Source: Alcaligenes faecalis
GTDB lineage: Bacteria > Pseudomonadota > Gammaproteobacteria > Burkholderiales > Burkholderiaceae_B
Direction: 5' to 3'
Assembly (NCBI RefSeq): GCF_002443155.1
Contig: NZ_CP023667.1
Coordinates: 2,604,001 to 2,668,000 of the forward strand
Length of the DNA: 64,000 nt
This document shows positions 7,867-14,769 of this stretch, in pieces. The number at the start of each line of letters is the position of its first letter. Positions within the stretch are counted from its first letter, which is position 1. Both the position numbers and the translations under genes were made by a program. The notes under the pieces were generated by a model, which did no database searches, was not told where the DNA came from, and saw only the letters and a list, made by a program, of their open reading frames with translations.

Positions 7867-9624
7867 ATGAATATGAATCCCAAGCACCACTTGTCACTGG
7901 CCTTCCTTAGAAAAAAAAATCCCAGCCTGATGGTGAGCTTGGGATTATTTATGGGTCTGGCCACGACCGGTTCAGAAAGCTGGGCGGACGCCCCGTTGCG
8001 GGGGAACCCGGTTGATTCTTTGCCGCCCATTAATGCACCGGCACCGAGCACCCGCGCCCCGTCTCTGAACATTCCTCCCGCCGCAGCCCAGAGTCAGTTG
8101 CAACAGCAGCTGCAACTGCAGTTGGTGGTGCGCAGCTTTGATGTCAGCGGCAGCCGCAGCATCCCTTTCGAGCAAATCACCGCCATTCTGGAACCCCTGG
8201 CCGGTAAAACGCTCAGCATTGCCCAGCTGATCAACGAGGTGAACAAGATCACCGCCCTGTATCAGCAGCAGGGCTACCCCCTGTCTTTTGCCATCTTGCA
8301 GCAGCAGGACTTCTCGCAAGGGCATATCAAGGTCACCGTGGTAGAAGGTCATGTAGGCAGTGTCCGTATCGAAGGGGATCCGGGCCGCAGCCAGGCCCGC
8401 ATCGAGCGTATTGCCCAAGCCATGGTGGATGAGAAGCCGCTTACCCAGCGCACGCTGGAGCGCACCATGAATCTGCTTCGCACCGTCCCTGGCCTGAAAA
8501 TCGATCCCAAGCTGGACATGCCCGTACGCACTGATGGCGCCTCGGAGCTGGTCATCAATGCTCAGCACAAATCCTTCAGCGCAAATGCCAGCGTTGCGGA
8601 AATGGGGTCCAGCAAACAGGCTCTGGTGCAGTTGAGTGCCAATAGCCTGACGCCTTTAGGCGAAGAGCTGAAACTGACTGCCGCCATTCCCACCCGTTCT
8701 GAGGATGTGAAGTACATCAGCGGCAACCTGACCATTCCCCTGACCGGCAATGGTTTGAACCTGGAAATTGATGGCTATCACTACCGCTCTGAGCCACGCG
8801 ACGAGGTACTGGAGAGCCAGGGCTGGAACCGCAAGGTCATCAACGAACGTATCGGGGCAGCCATCAGTTACCCCTTCATCCTGAACAATCAGCGCAGCCT
8901 GAAGGGCACGGCAGGCTTTTATGCCAGCCGCTCTCTGGATGACTACACCCACAAGACGCTGGACAATGTCTGGATTGAAAACACCACAGATGTGCGCGCG
9001 CTGAAAGCTGAATTACGCTATACCGATGCCTCGCCGCGGCAGTCGCGCGAAGTCAATTTCGGGGTGTATAAAGGTCTGGACGCCATGGGGGCCCGCAAAT
9101 CCTTGAACACCTATTTGCAGCGTGATGCCGAATCGGATCTGGATTTGAACTTCACTCGCTGGACAGCGTCCTTCAAACAGAATCTGGCTTTGCCGGGCCA
9201 GTTTGGCATGAGCTTCTCGGCCAGTGGCCAGTACAGCTCCGATGTACTGCCGAACTCCGAACAGGTGTCTTTTGGTGCCTGGCGGCATGGCTACGGTTAT
9301 CCGCAAGGCGAACTGGCGGGTGACAAGGGCTTGGGCGCCACCCTGGAGATCAACCGCCGCTTTACGAACTCCTCCAGCTGGCTCAATAACATCCAGCCCT
9401 ATATTGCGTATGACTGGGCTCGCGCCTGGTACAACCTGGAGCGGCTCAACAGCTATAACAACCGCAGCCTGCGCTCCGCGGCAATTGGGGTTCGACTGTC
9501 CAATAACAAACACTATTTGTTTGATATCAACGTTGCCAAACCGCTGGGCGATTTGCCGGTTAACTCCGACAAGCGCAAAGTACGCTTGAACACCAACTTT
9601 CTGTTCTTTTACGACGGTTTTTAA
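7867..9624 (+). CDS. Two-partner-secretion outer-membrane transporter (ShlB/FhaC/HecB family)
   Basis: TpsB proteins of the Omp85 superfamily thread one partner polypeptide across the outer membrane. The 585 residues begin with a basic N-terminus and a signal peptide ending near ESWADA, then a Pro-rich linker. POTRA-type domains cover about 90-240 (VVRSFDVSGSRSIPFEQ; the segment ending in VEGHVGSVRIEGD is typical of ShlB POTRA). The rest is a beta-barrel to the C-terminus (NFLFFYDGF, aromatic end). The loop-6 signature appears as WRHGYGYPQGELAGDKG near residue 470, equivalent to the VRGY...GDxG motif. No filamentous-haemagglutinin TpsA gene is adjacent. The next genes encode repeat lipoproteins, so its substrate is unknown. 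There is no clear Shine-Dalgarno; the second ATG at 7873 is an alternative start. A terminator follows. Confidence 0.9.
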   Translation: MNMNPKHHLSLAFLRKKNPSLMVSLGLFMGLATTGSESWADAPLRGNPVDSLPPINAPAPSTRAPSLNIPPAAAQSQLQQQLQLQLVVRSFDVSGSRSIPFEQITAILEPLAGKTLSIAQLINEVNKITALYQQQGYPLSFAILQQQDFSQGHIKVTVVEGHVGSVRIEGDPGRSQARIERIAQAMVDEKPLTQRTLERTMNLLRTVPGLKIDPKLDMPVRTDGASELVINAQHKSFSANASVAEMGSSKQALVQLSANSLTPLGEELKLTAAIPTRSEDVKYISGNLTIPLTGNGLNLEIDGYHYRSEPRDEVLESQGWNRKVINERIGAAISYPFILNNQRSLKGTAGFYASRSLDDYTHKTLDNVWIENTTDVRALKAELRYTDASPRQSREVNFGVYKGLDAMGARKSLNTYLQRDAESDLDLNFTRWTASFKQNLALPGQFGMSFSASGQYSSDVLPNSEQVSFGAWRHGYGYPQGELAGDKGLGATLEINRRFTNSSSWLNNIQPYIAYDWARAWYNLERLNSYNNRSLRSAAIGVRLSNNKHYLFDINVAKPLGDLPVNSDKRKVRLNTNFLFFYDGF

Positions 9625-9662
9625 AGCCCGCTTCACTGCGGCGACTACTGCCGATTTTCCCC

Positions 9663-9689
9663 AAGGCCATCGCAAGATGGCCTTTTTTG
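9663..9689 (+). terminator. Rho-independent terminator of the TPS transporter gene
   Basis: The 9-bp stem AAGGCCATC / GATGGCCTT with a GCAA tetraloop is followed by a T-run. It separates the transporter gene from the lipoprotein transcription unit. Confidence 0.85.
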
Positions 9690-9732
9690 TTTCCCATCCC
9701 GGCGTATTTTGCCCCCAGGTGTTACGAAAAAC

Positions 9733-9742
9733 GTTACGTAAC
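9733..9742. promoter_or_regulatory. Palindrome GTTACGTAAC upstream of the first repeat lipoprotein
   Basis: A perfect 10-bp palindrome with an extra GTTACG half-site 12 bp upstream (9721-9726). It lies about 150 bp before the -24 element of the sigma-54 promoter at 9890. The identical palindrome occurs at 12400-12409 before the second lipoprotein gene. By chance a given 10-mer is expected about 0.06 times in 64 kb. It is a candidate enhancer for a sigma-54 activator or an operator for the MarR proteins encoded in the locus. Confidence 0.6.
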
Positions 9743-9889
9743 GGGAACGGAACACCCTGCAAAAACAGCCCCAAAGAAGCTCAAATTGCTCTTTGATTTT
9801 GGCTACAGCAACCAAAAAAAGAATAAGAGAAAAGAATAAGTCGCTGATTAATAAAGATAAAAATAAAACAAAAGGAAAGCAAAAAAACA

Positions 9890-9905
9890 TGGCACGCTAC
9901 TTGCT
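9890..9905 (+). promoter_or_regulatory. Sigma-54 (RpoN) promoter of the first repeat lipoprotein
   Basis: TGGCACG-CTAC-TTGCT matches the sigma-54 consensus TGGCAC-N5-TTGCW exactly, with GG (9891-9892) and GC (9903-9904) separated by 10 bp. It lies 57 bp upstream of the lipoprotein ATG at 9962. The same arrangement occurs upstream of the paralogous gene at 12513. Confidence 0.8.
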
Positions 9906-9961
9906 TCATGTCTATCAACAGCCCCTTGAGGGCGTGCTTACACTTCAAATCGGAGTTAGAC

Positions 9962-11761
9962 ATGAAAGCAAGGAATTCAGCAAGAAACGCCTCGGTACAA
10001 CGCAACTTGCAACGTGCCGTTGTCGCTACATTGGTCATCAGCGCCGCCGTTCTGGCTGGCTGCTCCTCGCGCGGCGGTGTGCGCGATGGTCTGGATGTGT
10101 CGGTCCGCCCACCCGTGGTTGATCCCAACCTGCCCAACCCCGGCGACGGCGGCACCGGCGGTGGCAACAATGGCGGGGGCAATAACGGCGGAAACAACGG
10201 AGGTGGCAAGGACACGAGCCTGACGCAAAATGCGCTGGGCAACCTGGGCCAGGCCGTCGACAACGTGGTGCCGTTGAACCTGAGCAAAACGGGTAATCAA
10301 CTGGGCAAAACGCTGGATGGCGCACTCAAGCCCGTCACCGATATCGTGACAGATACCACACGCACCGTCGGTGGCGTCACTGGACTGGGCCAGCCTGTCA
10401 ACGGCCTGACAAATCAAGTCGGTGGTGTCGTGACCAATCTGGGCGATCAATTGGGCAAGACAGGCCTGCCCCTGAATCTGGGTGAAGGTGCTGGCGGCCT
10501 GCTGTCCCATCTGGGTCAAGCCGTGGGTTCGGTCGGCGGCCTGCTGGTCAACGATCCCAAGAACCCCAACCCACTGGGCAATACCCTGCACCACGCCACC
10601 AAAGGCGTAGAAGTGCTGACCGGTTCCTTGCTGGGTGAAGGCAGCCTGCTGCACCCATTGACCTCGCAGTTGGGGCTGGGCGGTATCTTGCTGGCGGATG
10701 GCGGTGAGCCCATCCTGAAACCTGCGCTGGGCAATGTCGGTCAAACCGTGGACAACATTCTGCCATTGGGCCTGAACCCGATCCTGGGTGATGTGGGGGG
10801 TGCCCTGGATAACACGGTGGCACCTATTGCTGCCACCGTCACCAACGTGACTCAACAGGTAGGTGATGGTCTGGGGGTAGGACAACCTATCAACGCCTTG
10901 TTGGGTGGGGTCGGTAGCGCTTTGGGCAATGTTGGCAGCCAACTGGACAACGCAGCACCGCTGGGACTGGGCGGTGTGGTGGAACATCTGGGCCAGGCAG
11001 TCGCCTCGGCAGGTGGCCTGCTGCACAAGACCGATGCGAACACCAACCCTCTAGGTAATACCTTGAATCACGCCACTCAAGCCGTCACTTCCCTGACGGG
11101 TGGGCTGGGCGGTATTACAGGCGGTGAAGGTGGTGGATTGCTGGCACCCGTGACCGGCCTGTTAGGTGGCCTGGGTGGTGGTGATACGGCAAACGGTGGC
11201 CTGCTGGCTCCTGTCACTGGTTTGCTGGGCGGTTTGACTGATGGTTTGGGCGGTGGCGATGCTGCTAACGGTGGCCTGCTGGCCCCAGTCACCAATCTGG
11301 TCGGCGGTTTGACAGGCGGCCTGGGTGGCGGCGAAGGTGCGAACGGCGGCCTGCTGGCCCCAGTCACCAATCTGGTCGGCGGTTTGACGGGCGGCCTGGG
11401 CGGCGGCGAAGGTGCGAACGGCGGCTTGTTGGCCCCGGTCACCAATCTGGTCGGTGGATTAACGGGCGGCCTGGGCGGCGGCGACGCCTCCAACGGTGGA
11501 TTGCTGGCTCCTGTCACGGGTCTTTTAGGCGGCATCACAGGCAGTGTTGCAATTGGTGGTGGTGCAGCAGCAGAAGGCCAGGCAAGCGGCGGCTTGTTGG
11601 CACCCGTCACCGGCTTGGTCGGTGGCTTGGTCGGCGGTTTAACAGGTGGCGTCAACGTACAGGCAAATGCTGGCGAAGCCGGTAGTGGACAAGCAAATGG
11701 CGGCCTGCTGGCCCCCGTCACTGGCCTGGTCGGCGGTCTGCTGGGAGGTGGCCGGAAATGA
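9962..11761 (+). CDS. Repetitive Gly/Leu-rich lipoprotein A (collagen-like or adhesin-like repeat protein)
   Basis: I do not know a function for this protein. The 599 residues start at the ATG after CGGAG. A signal peptide ends in the lipobox VLAGC (Cys34), so it should be lipid-anchored. A Gly/Asn-rich spacer follows (about 60-80). Next come two homologous modules of about 150 residues containing LGNVGQTVDNILPLGL, LGVGQPINALLGGVG and NPLGNTLNHAT-type motifs. Last is a tail of eight LLAPVT repeats, most of the 25-residue form LLAPVTNLVGGLTGGLGGG plus a short linker. The C-terminus NGGLLAPVTGLVGGLLGGGRK is shared with the two paralogues. Sequence annotation often labels similar proteins collagen-like, but no strict Gly-X-Y pattern is present. 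Its stop codon overlaps the MarR gene start (ATGA), coupling the two. Confidence 0.85.
   Translation: MKARNSARNASVQRNLQRAVVATLVISAAVLAGCSSRGGVRDGLDVSVRPPVVDPNLPNPGDGGTGGGNNGGGNNGGNNGGGKDTSLTQNALGNLGQAVDNVVPLNLSKTGNQLGKTLDGALKPVTDIVTDTTRTVGGVTGLGQPVNGLTNQVGGVVTNLGDQLGKTGLPLNLGEGAGGLLSHLGQAVGSVGGLLVNDPKNPNPLGNTLHHATKGVEVLTGSLLGEGSLLHPLTSQLGLGGILLADGGEPILKPALGNVGQTVDNILPLGLNPILGDVGGALDNTVAPIAATVTNVTQQVGDGLGVGQPINALLGGVGSALGNVGSQLDNAAPLGLGGVVEHLGQAVASAGGLLHKTDANTNPLGNTLNHATQAVTSLTGGLGGITGGEGGGLLAPVTGLLGGLGGGDTANGGLLAPVTGLLGGLTDGLGGGDAANGGLLAPVTNLVGGLTGGLGGGEGANGGLLAPVTNLVGGLTGGLGGGEGANGGLLAPVTNLVGGLTGGLGGGDASNGGLLAPVTGLLGGITGSVAIGGGAAAEGQASGGLLAPVTGLVGGLVGGLTGGVNVQANAGEAGSGQANGGLLAPVTGLVGGLLGGGRK
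11137..11758 (+). repeat. 75-bp LLAPVT repeats in lipoprotein A
   Basis: Eight copies of a unit encoding LLAPVTxLxGG, the central ones nearly identical at DNA level with a 75-bp period. The last two units are separated by longer, diverged spacers rich in Ala and Gly. The same unit recurs in the genes at 12582 and 14770. Confidence 0.85.
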
Positions 11762-12348
11762 TGAATAAAGTCATGAACCCGGTTAATTTGCCAGTGAACT
11801 TTCACCCTGGCGCGCAAAACGCCGGGGCCCGGTCAAACTGGTCCTCGCACAACGATGAGCACAGCATGTTGTCAGAGAAGATGTTGATGGATTTGGGCAA
11901 GATGCTGGGTCGTCAGTTCACCATTTACGCGGAAGCCCTGAAAGCCAGCTTGGCCGAAGAAGCCAACATCCCCTTGAATGACTTCAAGGCCCTGGAATAC
12001 ATCATGGAGTTCGATGCACTGCCAACTGGCCAGCTGGCTCACTTGATGGACTTGAGTGCCAGCGGTGTCAGCGCACTGATCAACCGTCTGGAACATCGGG
12101 GCTATATCACCCGCGGCCGTCACCCTCTGGACAAGCGCGTGATCGCCCTGCACCCGGTGATGGACAAGTGTCGAGAAGTCCTGGCCGTGAAGGAGCGTGC
12201 GATCAATCAGGCCATCAACACAGCGGCCAATCAAAACCCCGCCCAGTTGATCGCCATGTACGACTTTCTGGTCGATAGCATGAGCACCTTCAGGCAGAAC
12301 ACCAAAGCCTGGCTGGATGCCAAGGCCTTGGTGCCACGAAGCTCCTGA
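11758..12348 (+). CDS. MarR-family transcriptional regulator, coupled to lipoprotein A
   Basis: A 196-residue winged-helix regulator. After a non-conserved N-terminal extension of about 40 residues, the MarR fold covers about 45-180. The recognition-helix region is LPTGQLAHLMDLSASGVSALINRLEHRGYI, followed by the wing RGRHPLDKRV. It is a clear paralogue of the regulator at 15829 and shares FKALEY/YKALEF and YDFLVDSMS/YDFLSKSLG blocks with it. The start overlaps the lipoprotein stop codon by 4 bp, so expression is tied to that gene; an ATG at 11761 is also possible. Control of its own operon is likely. The ligand is unknown. A terminator follows at 12370. Confidence 0.88.
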   Translation: MMNKVMNPVNLPVNFHPGAQNAGARSNWSSHNDEHSMLSEKMLMDLGKMLGRQFTIYAEALKASLAEEANIPLNDFKALEYIMEFDALPTGQLAHLMDLSASGVSALINRLEHRGYITRGRHPLDKRVIALHPVMDKCREVLAVKERAINQAINTAANQNPAQLIAMYDFLVDSMSTFRQNTKAWLDAKALVPRSS

Positions 12349-12369
12349 GCACCCTGCTCTACCTCTACC

Positions 12370-12399
12370 GAACCGCTGCTTGCCAGCGGTTCTTTTTTT
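12370..12399 (+). terminator. Rho-independent terminator after the first MarR gene
   Basis: The 9-bp stem GAACCGCTG / CAGCGGTTC is followed by seven T. The palindrome GTTACGTAAC starts at the next base. Confidence 0.88.
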
Positions 12400-12439
12400 G
12401 TTACGTAACACGTTCCGCACAAGGCCCAAAACACGTAAC
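12400..12439. promoter_or_regulatory. Palindrome GTTACGTAAC plus CGTAAC half-site upstream of lipoprotein B
   Basis: The perfect 10-bp palindrome at 12400-12409 repeats the one at 9733. A half-site CGTAAC follows at 12434-12439. The distance to the sigma-54 -24 box (12513) is about 105 bp, typical for an enhancer. CGTTCC also recurs beside both palindromes. Candidate binding site for a sigma-54 activator or for the local MarR proteins. Confidence 0.6.
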
Positions 12440-12512
12440 AAATATCCCTCTTTTTTTCTCTTACTTTTCACCAAATGCAGCTTGCATGCGGCTTGCAGAC
12501 GGACCGATAAAT

Positions 12513-12528
12513 TGGCACGCGAATTGCT
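12513..12528 (+). promoter_or_regulatory. Sigma-54 (RpoN) promoter of lipoprotein B
   Basis: TGGCACG-CGAA-TTGCT, with GG (12514-12515) and GC (12526-12527) separated by exactly 10 bp, matches the -24/-12 consensus. The ATG lies 54 bp downstream, almost the same distance as for lipoprotein A (57 bp). Confidence 0.8.
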
Positions 12529-12581
12529 TTAACTAGATTCAGAAAGCAAGCAAGTACCCCGATCATTTATTGGAGCAAGCA

Positions 12582-14666
12582 ATGCATAACAATACAGACA
12601 GCAAGAAACCAGGCCTGCGCCTGACACTCCTGGCTACGTTGATGGCCAGCACTTTGGTCTTGACCGCCTGCGGCAGTTTGACCGGTGGCGGCGGCGGTAG
12701 CGGTGGCGGTGGAGAAACCCCCACCAACCCAGGCCCGGGCACTGGCGGCCCTGGTGGCGGTGACAACGGTGGTGGTGACAACGGCGGCGGCGATAACGGC
12801 GGTGGCGATCACGGCGGCGGCGACAACGGCGGCGGCGACAACGGCGGTGGCGACAACGGTGGCGGCGACAACGGCGGCGGCGACAACGGCGGCGGCGACA
12901 ACGGCGGTGGCGACAACGGCGGCGGCGACAACGGTGGCGGCGACAACGGCGGTGGCGACAACGGCGGTGGCGACAACGGTGGCGGCGACAACGGCGGCGG
13001 CGACAACGGTGGCGGCGACAACGGCGGTGGCGACAACGGCGGTGGCGACAACGGTGGCGGCGACAACGGCGGCGGCGACAACGGTGGCGGCGACAACGGC
13101 GGCAATCCTCCCACTCGCACTCCAGGACCACTGGAAACCACGCTGAATAATGTCGGTGAAGCCGTCGACAACGTTCTGCCAGTCGGATTGCAAGATACCG
13201 GCGGCAAGCTGGGCAAGACACTGGATACCGTAGTCGCTCCTGTTGTGGACACCGCAACTGGCCTGACTCAACAAATTGGTGGCGCTACTGGCCTGGGCCA
13301 ACCCGTGAGCAGCCTGCTGGGTCAAACAGGTGGCGTCGTTGCCAATCTGGGCGAACAGTTGGGCAATAGCGGTCTACCCCTGAATCTGGGTCAGGGCGTA
13401 GGTGGTCTCTTAAATGGTTTGGGCAATGCGGTAGGCAGCGCAGGCGGCTTGCTGCATGCGGATGCCAACAACCCCAACCCATTGACCGCGGTACTGGGTC
13501 ACGCAACTGGTGGTGTCGCCGCCCTGACCGACTCCCTGCTGGGTGAAGGCAGTTTGTTGTACCCCATCACTGGCCAACTGGGGCTGGGCGGTTTGCTGAA
13601 CGGCACGGATGCCGCCCCCATTCTTGAACCTTCGCTGGCCAACGTAGGCCAGACAGTCGACAACATCTTGCCGATTGGCCTGAACCCTATCCTGGGCAAT
13701 GTAGGTGAGACCCTGGATACCGTAGTAGCTCCCGTAGGTGCCGTAGTCACGCATGTCACTCAACAAGTGGGTGATGGACTGGGCGTTGGCCAACCCATCA
13801 ATGCTCTGCTGGGCGGGGTAGGCAGTGCCTTGGGCAATGTAGGTAACCAACTGGACGGCGCTGCCCCCCTGGGTCTGGGCGGGGTAGTGGGACACCTGAG
13901 TCAGGCAGTTGCCTCGGTCGGCGGACTGGTTCACCAAACTGATAGCAATACCAACCCGCTGGGCAACACCCTGAATCACGCCACCCAAGCCGTCGCATCC
14001 CTGACCGGCGGGCTGACGGGTAATGGCGAAGGTGGCCTGCTCTCTCCAGTCACCGGCCTGCTCGGCGGCCTGACGGGCGGTTTGGGTGGTGGTGATGCGG
14101 CCAACGGTGGCTTGCTGGCTCCTGTGACAGGCCTGCTCGGTGGTTTGACTGGTGGCTTGGGCGGTGGCGAAGGCGCCAACGGTGGTTTGCTGGCCCCTGT
14201 CACCAATCTGGTCGGCGGTTTGACCGGCGGCCTGGGCGGTGGTGATGCTGCCAACGGTGGATTGCTGGCCCCCGTCACAGGTCTGCTCGGTGGTTTGACT
14301 GGTGGTTTGGGCGGCGGTGAAGGCGCCAATGGCGGTTTGCTGGCCCCCGTTACCAACCTGGTCGGCGGTTTGACCGGCGGCCTGGGTGGCGGTGACACCG
14401 CTAACGGTGGTTTGCTGGCTCCTGTCACCAATCTGGTCGGCGGTTTGACCGGCGGCCTGGGCGGTGGTGATGCTGCCAACGGTGGCCTGCTGGCGCCTGT
14501 CACCGGCTTGGTCGGTGGACTGTTGGGCGGTGTTACTGCCTCGGTTGAGGTGGGTGCCTCTGGCAACGTAAGCGCTGGTGGTGGAGCCGCTGCAGGCACC
14601 AATAACGGTGGCTTGTTGGCCCCGGTGACCGGCCTGCTCGGTGGACTGCTGGGCGGCCCCCGCTAA
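12582..14666 (+). CDS. Repetitive Gly/Leu-rich lipoprotein B with a long GGGDN stalk
   Basis: Paralogue of lipoprotein A, function unknown. From the ATG at 12582 (GGAG just upstream) it encodes 694 residues. The signal peptide ends in the lipobox LVLTAC (Cys30). Then come a Gly/Ser spacer and 23 tandem GGGDN pentapeptides (about residues 58-172), which form an acidic, flexible stalk. Two modules follow like those of lipoprotein A (LNNVGEAVDNVLPVGL; LANVGQTVDNILPIGL; NPLGNTLNHATQAV). The tail has eight LLAPVT-type repeats, and the C-terminus NNGGLLAPVTGLLGGLLGG is followed by PR. The stalk is the main difference from A. The gene heads an operon with the third repeat protein and a second MarR gene. 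Confidence 0.85.
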   Translation: MHNNTDSKKPGLRLTLLATLMASTLVLTACGSLTGGGGGSGGGGETPTNPGPGTGGPGGGDNGGGDNGGGDNGGGDHGGGDNGGGDNGGGDNGGGDNGGGDNGGGDNGGGDNGGGDNGGGDNGGGDNGGGDNGGGDNGGGDNGGGDNGGGDNGGGDNGGGDNGGGDNGGGDNGGNPPTRTPGPLETTLNNVGEAVDNVLPVGLQDTGGKLGKTLDTVVAPVVDTATGLTQQIGGATGLGQPVSSLLGQTGGVVANLGEQLGNSGLPLNLGQGVGGLLNGLGNAVGSAGGLLHADANNPNPLTAVLGHATGGVAALTDSLLGEGSLLYPITGQLGLGGLLNGTDAAPILEPSLANVGQTVDNILPIGLNPILGNVGETLDTVVAPVGAVVTHVTQQVGDGLGVGQPINALLGGVGSALGNVGNQLDGAAPLGLGGVVGHLSQAVASVGGLVHQTDSNTNPLGNTLNHATQAVASLTGGLTGNGEGGLLSPVTGLLGGLTGGLGGGDAANGGLLAPVTGLLGGLTGGLGGGEGANGGLLAPVTNLVGGLTGGLGGGDAANGGLLAPVTGLLGGLTGGLGGGEGANGGLLAPVTNLVGGLTGGLGGGDTANGGLLAPVTNLVGGLTGGLGGGDAANGGLLAPVTGLVGGLLGGVTASVEVGASGNVSAGGGAAAGTNNGGLLAPVTGLLGGLLGGPR
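12753..13097 (+). repeat. 23 tandem 15-bp repeats encoding GGGDN
   Basis: Units of GGCGGCGACAACGGC type repeat with a strict 15-bp period. One unit encodes GGGDH instead of GGGDN, and synonymous GGC/GGT changes occur among units. Because 15 is a multiple of three, slippage would change stalk length without breaking the reading frame. The opposite strand encodes only low-complexity Arg- or Pro-rich frames that are not genes. Confidence 0.95.
14035..14520 (+). repeat. 75-bp LLAPVT repeats in lipoprotein B
   Basis: Eight LLSPVT/LLAPVT units, alternating between GLLGGLTGGLGGG and NLVGGLTGGLGGG forms. They are nearly identical in DNA sequence to units at 11137-11520 in the upstream paralogue, giving long direct repeats about 3 kb apart. 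Confidence 0.85.
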
Positions 14667-14672
14667 GCGACA

Positions 14673-14697
14673 GGATGGGGCGGACACCGCCCCATCC
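14673..14697 (+). promoter_or_regulatory. Strong hairpin between lipoprotein B and the third repeat gene
   Basis: A perfect 11-bp GC-rich stem, GGATGGGGCGG / CCGCCCCATCC, with the 3-base loop ACA starts 6 bp after the stop codon. There is no T-run, so it is more likely an mRNA-stabilising or processing element, or a partial Rho-dependent brake, than an intrinsic terminator. Confidence 0.6.
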
Positions 14698-14769
14698 GCT
14701 ATCCCCAGAAACTCACTCAGTAACTTCTGAAATGCCTGAGCAATCCTGATCTTCAGATGGAGCAAGTCA

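Larger units (their letters stand above)
9625..9961 (+). other. Intergenic region with terminator, palindrome and sigma-54 promoter
   Basis: This 337-bp gap holds, in order, the terminator of the TPS gene (9663-9689), the palindrome region (9721-9742), a purine-rich AT tract (about 9790-9885) and a -24/-12 promoter (9890-9905) 57 bp upstream of the lipoprotein start. No gene is seen. Confidence 0.75.

Noticed and set aside
12753..13097. CRISPR array
   Set aside because: Repeats are contiguous 15-bp coding units with no unique spacers.
12753..13097. RTX-type calcium-binding nonapeptides
   Set aside because: The period is five residues (GGGDN), not the nine-residue GGxGxDxUx pattern.
12634..13257. 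Arg-, Pro- and Ala/Val-rich open frames over the 15-bp repeats on both strands
   Set aside because: Any frame through these repeats stays open; only the lipoprotein frame has a signal peptide and ribosome site.
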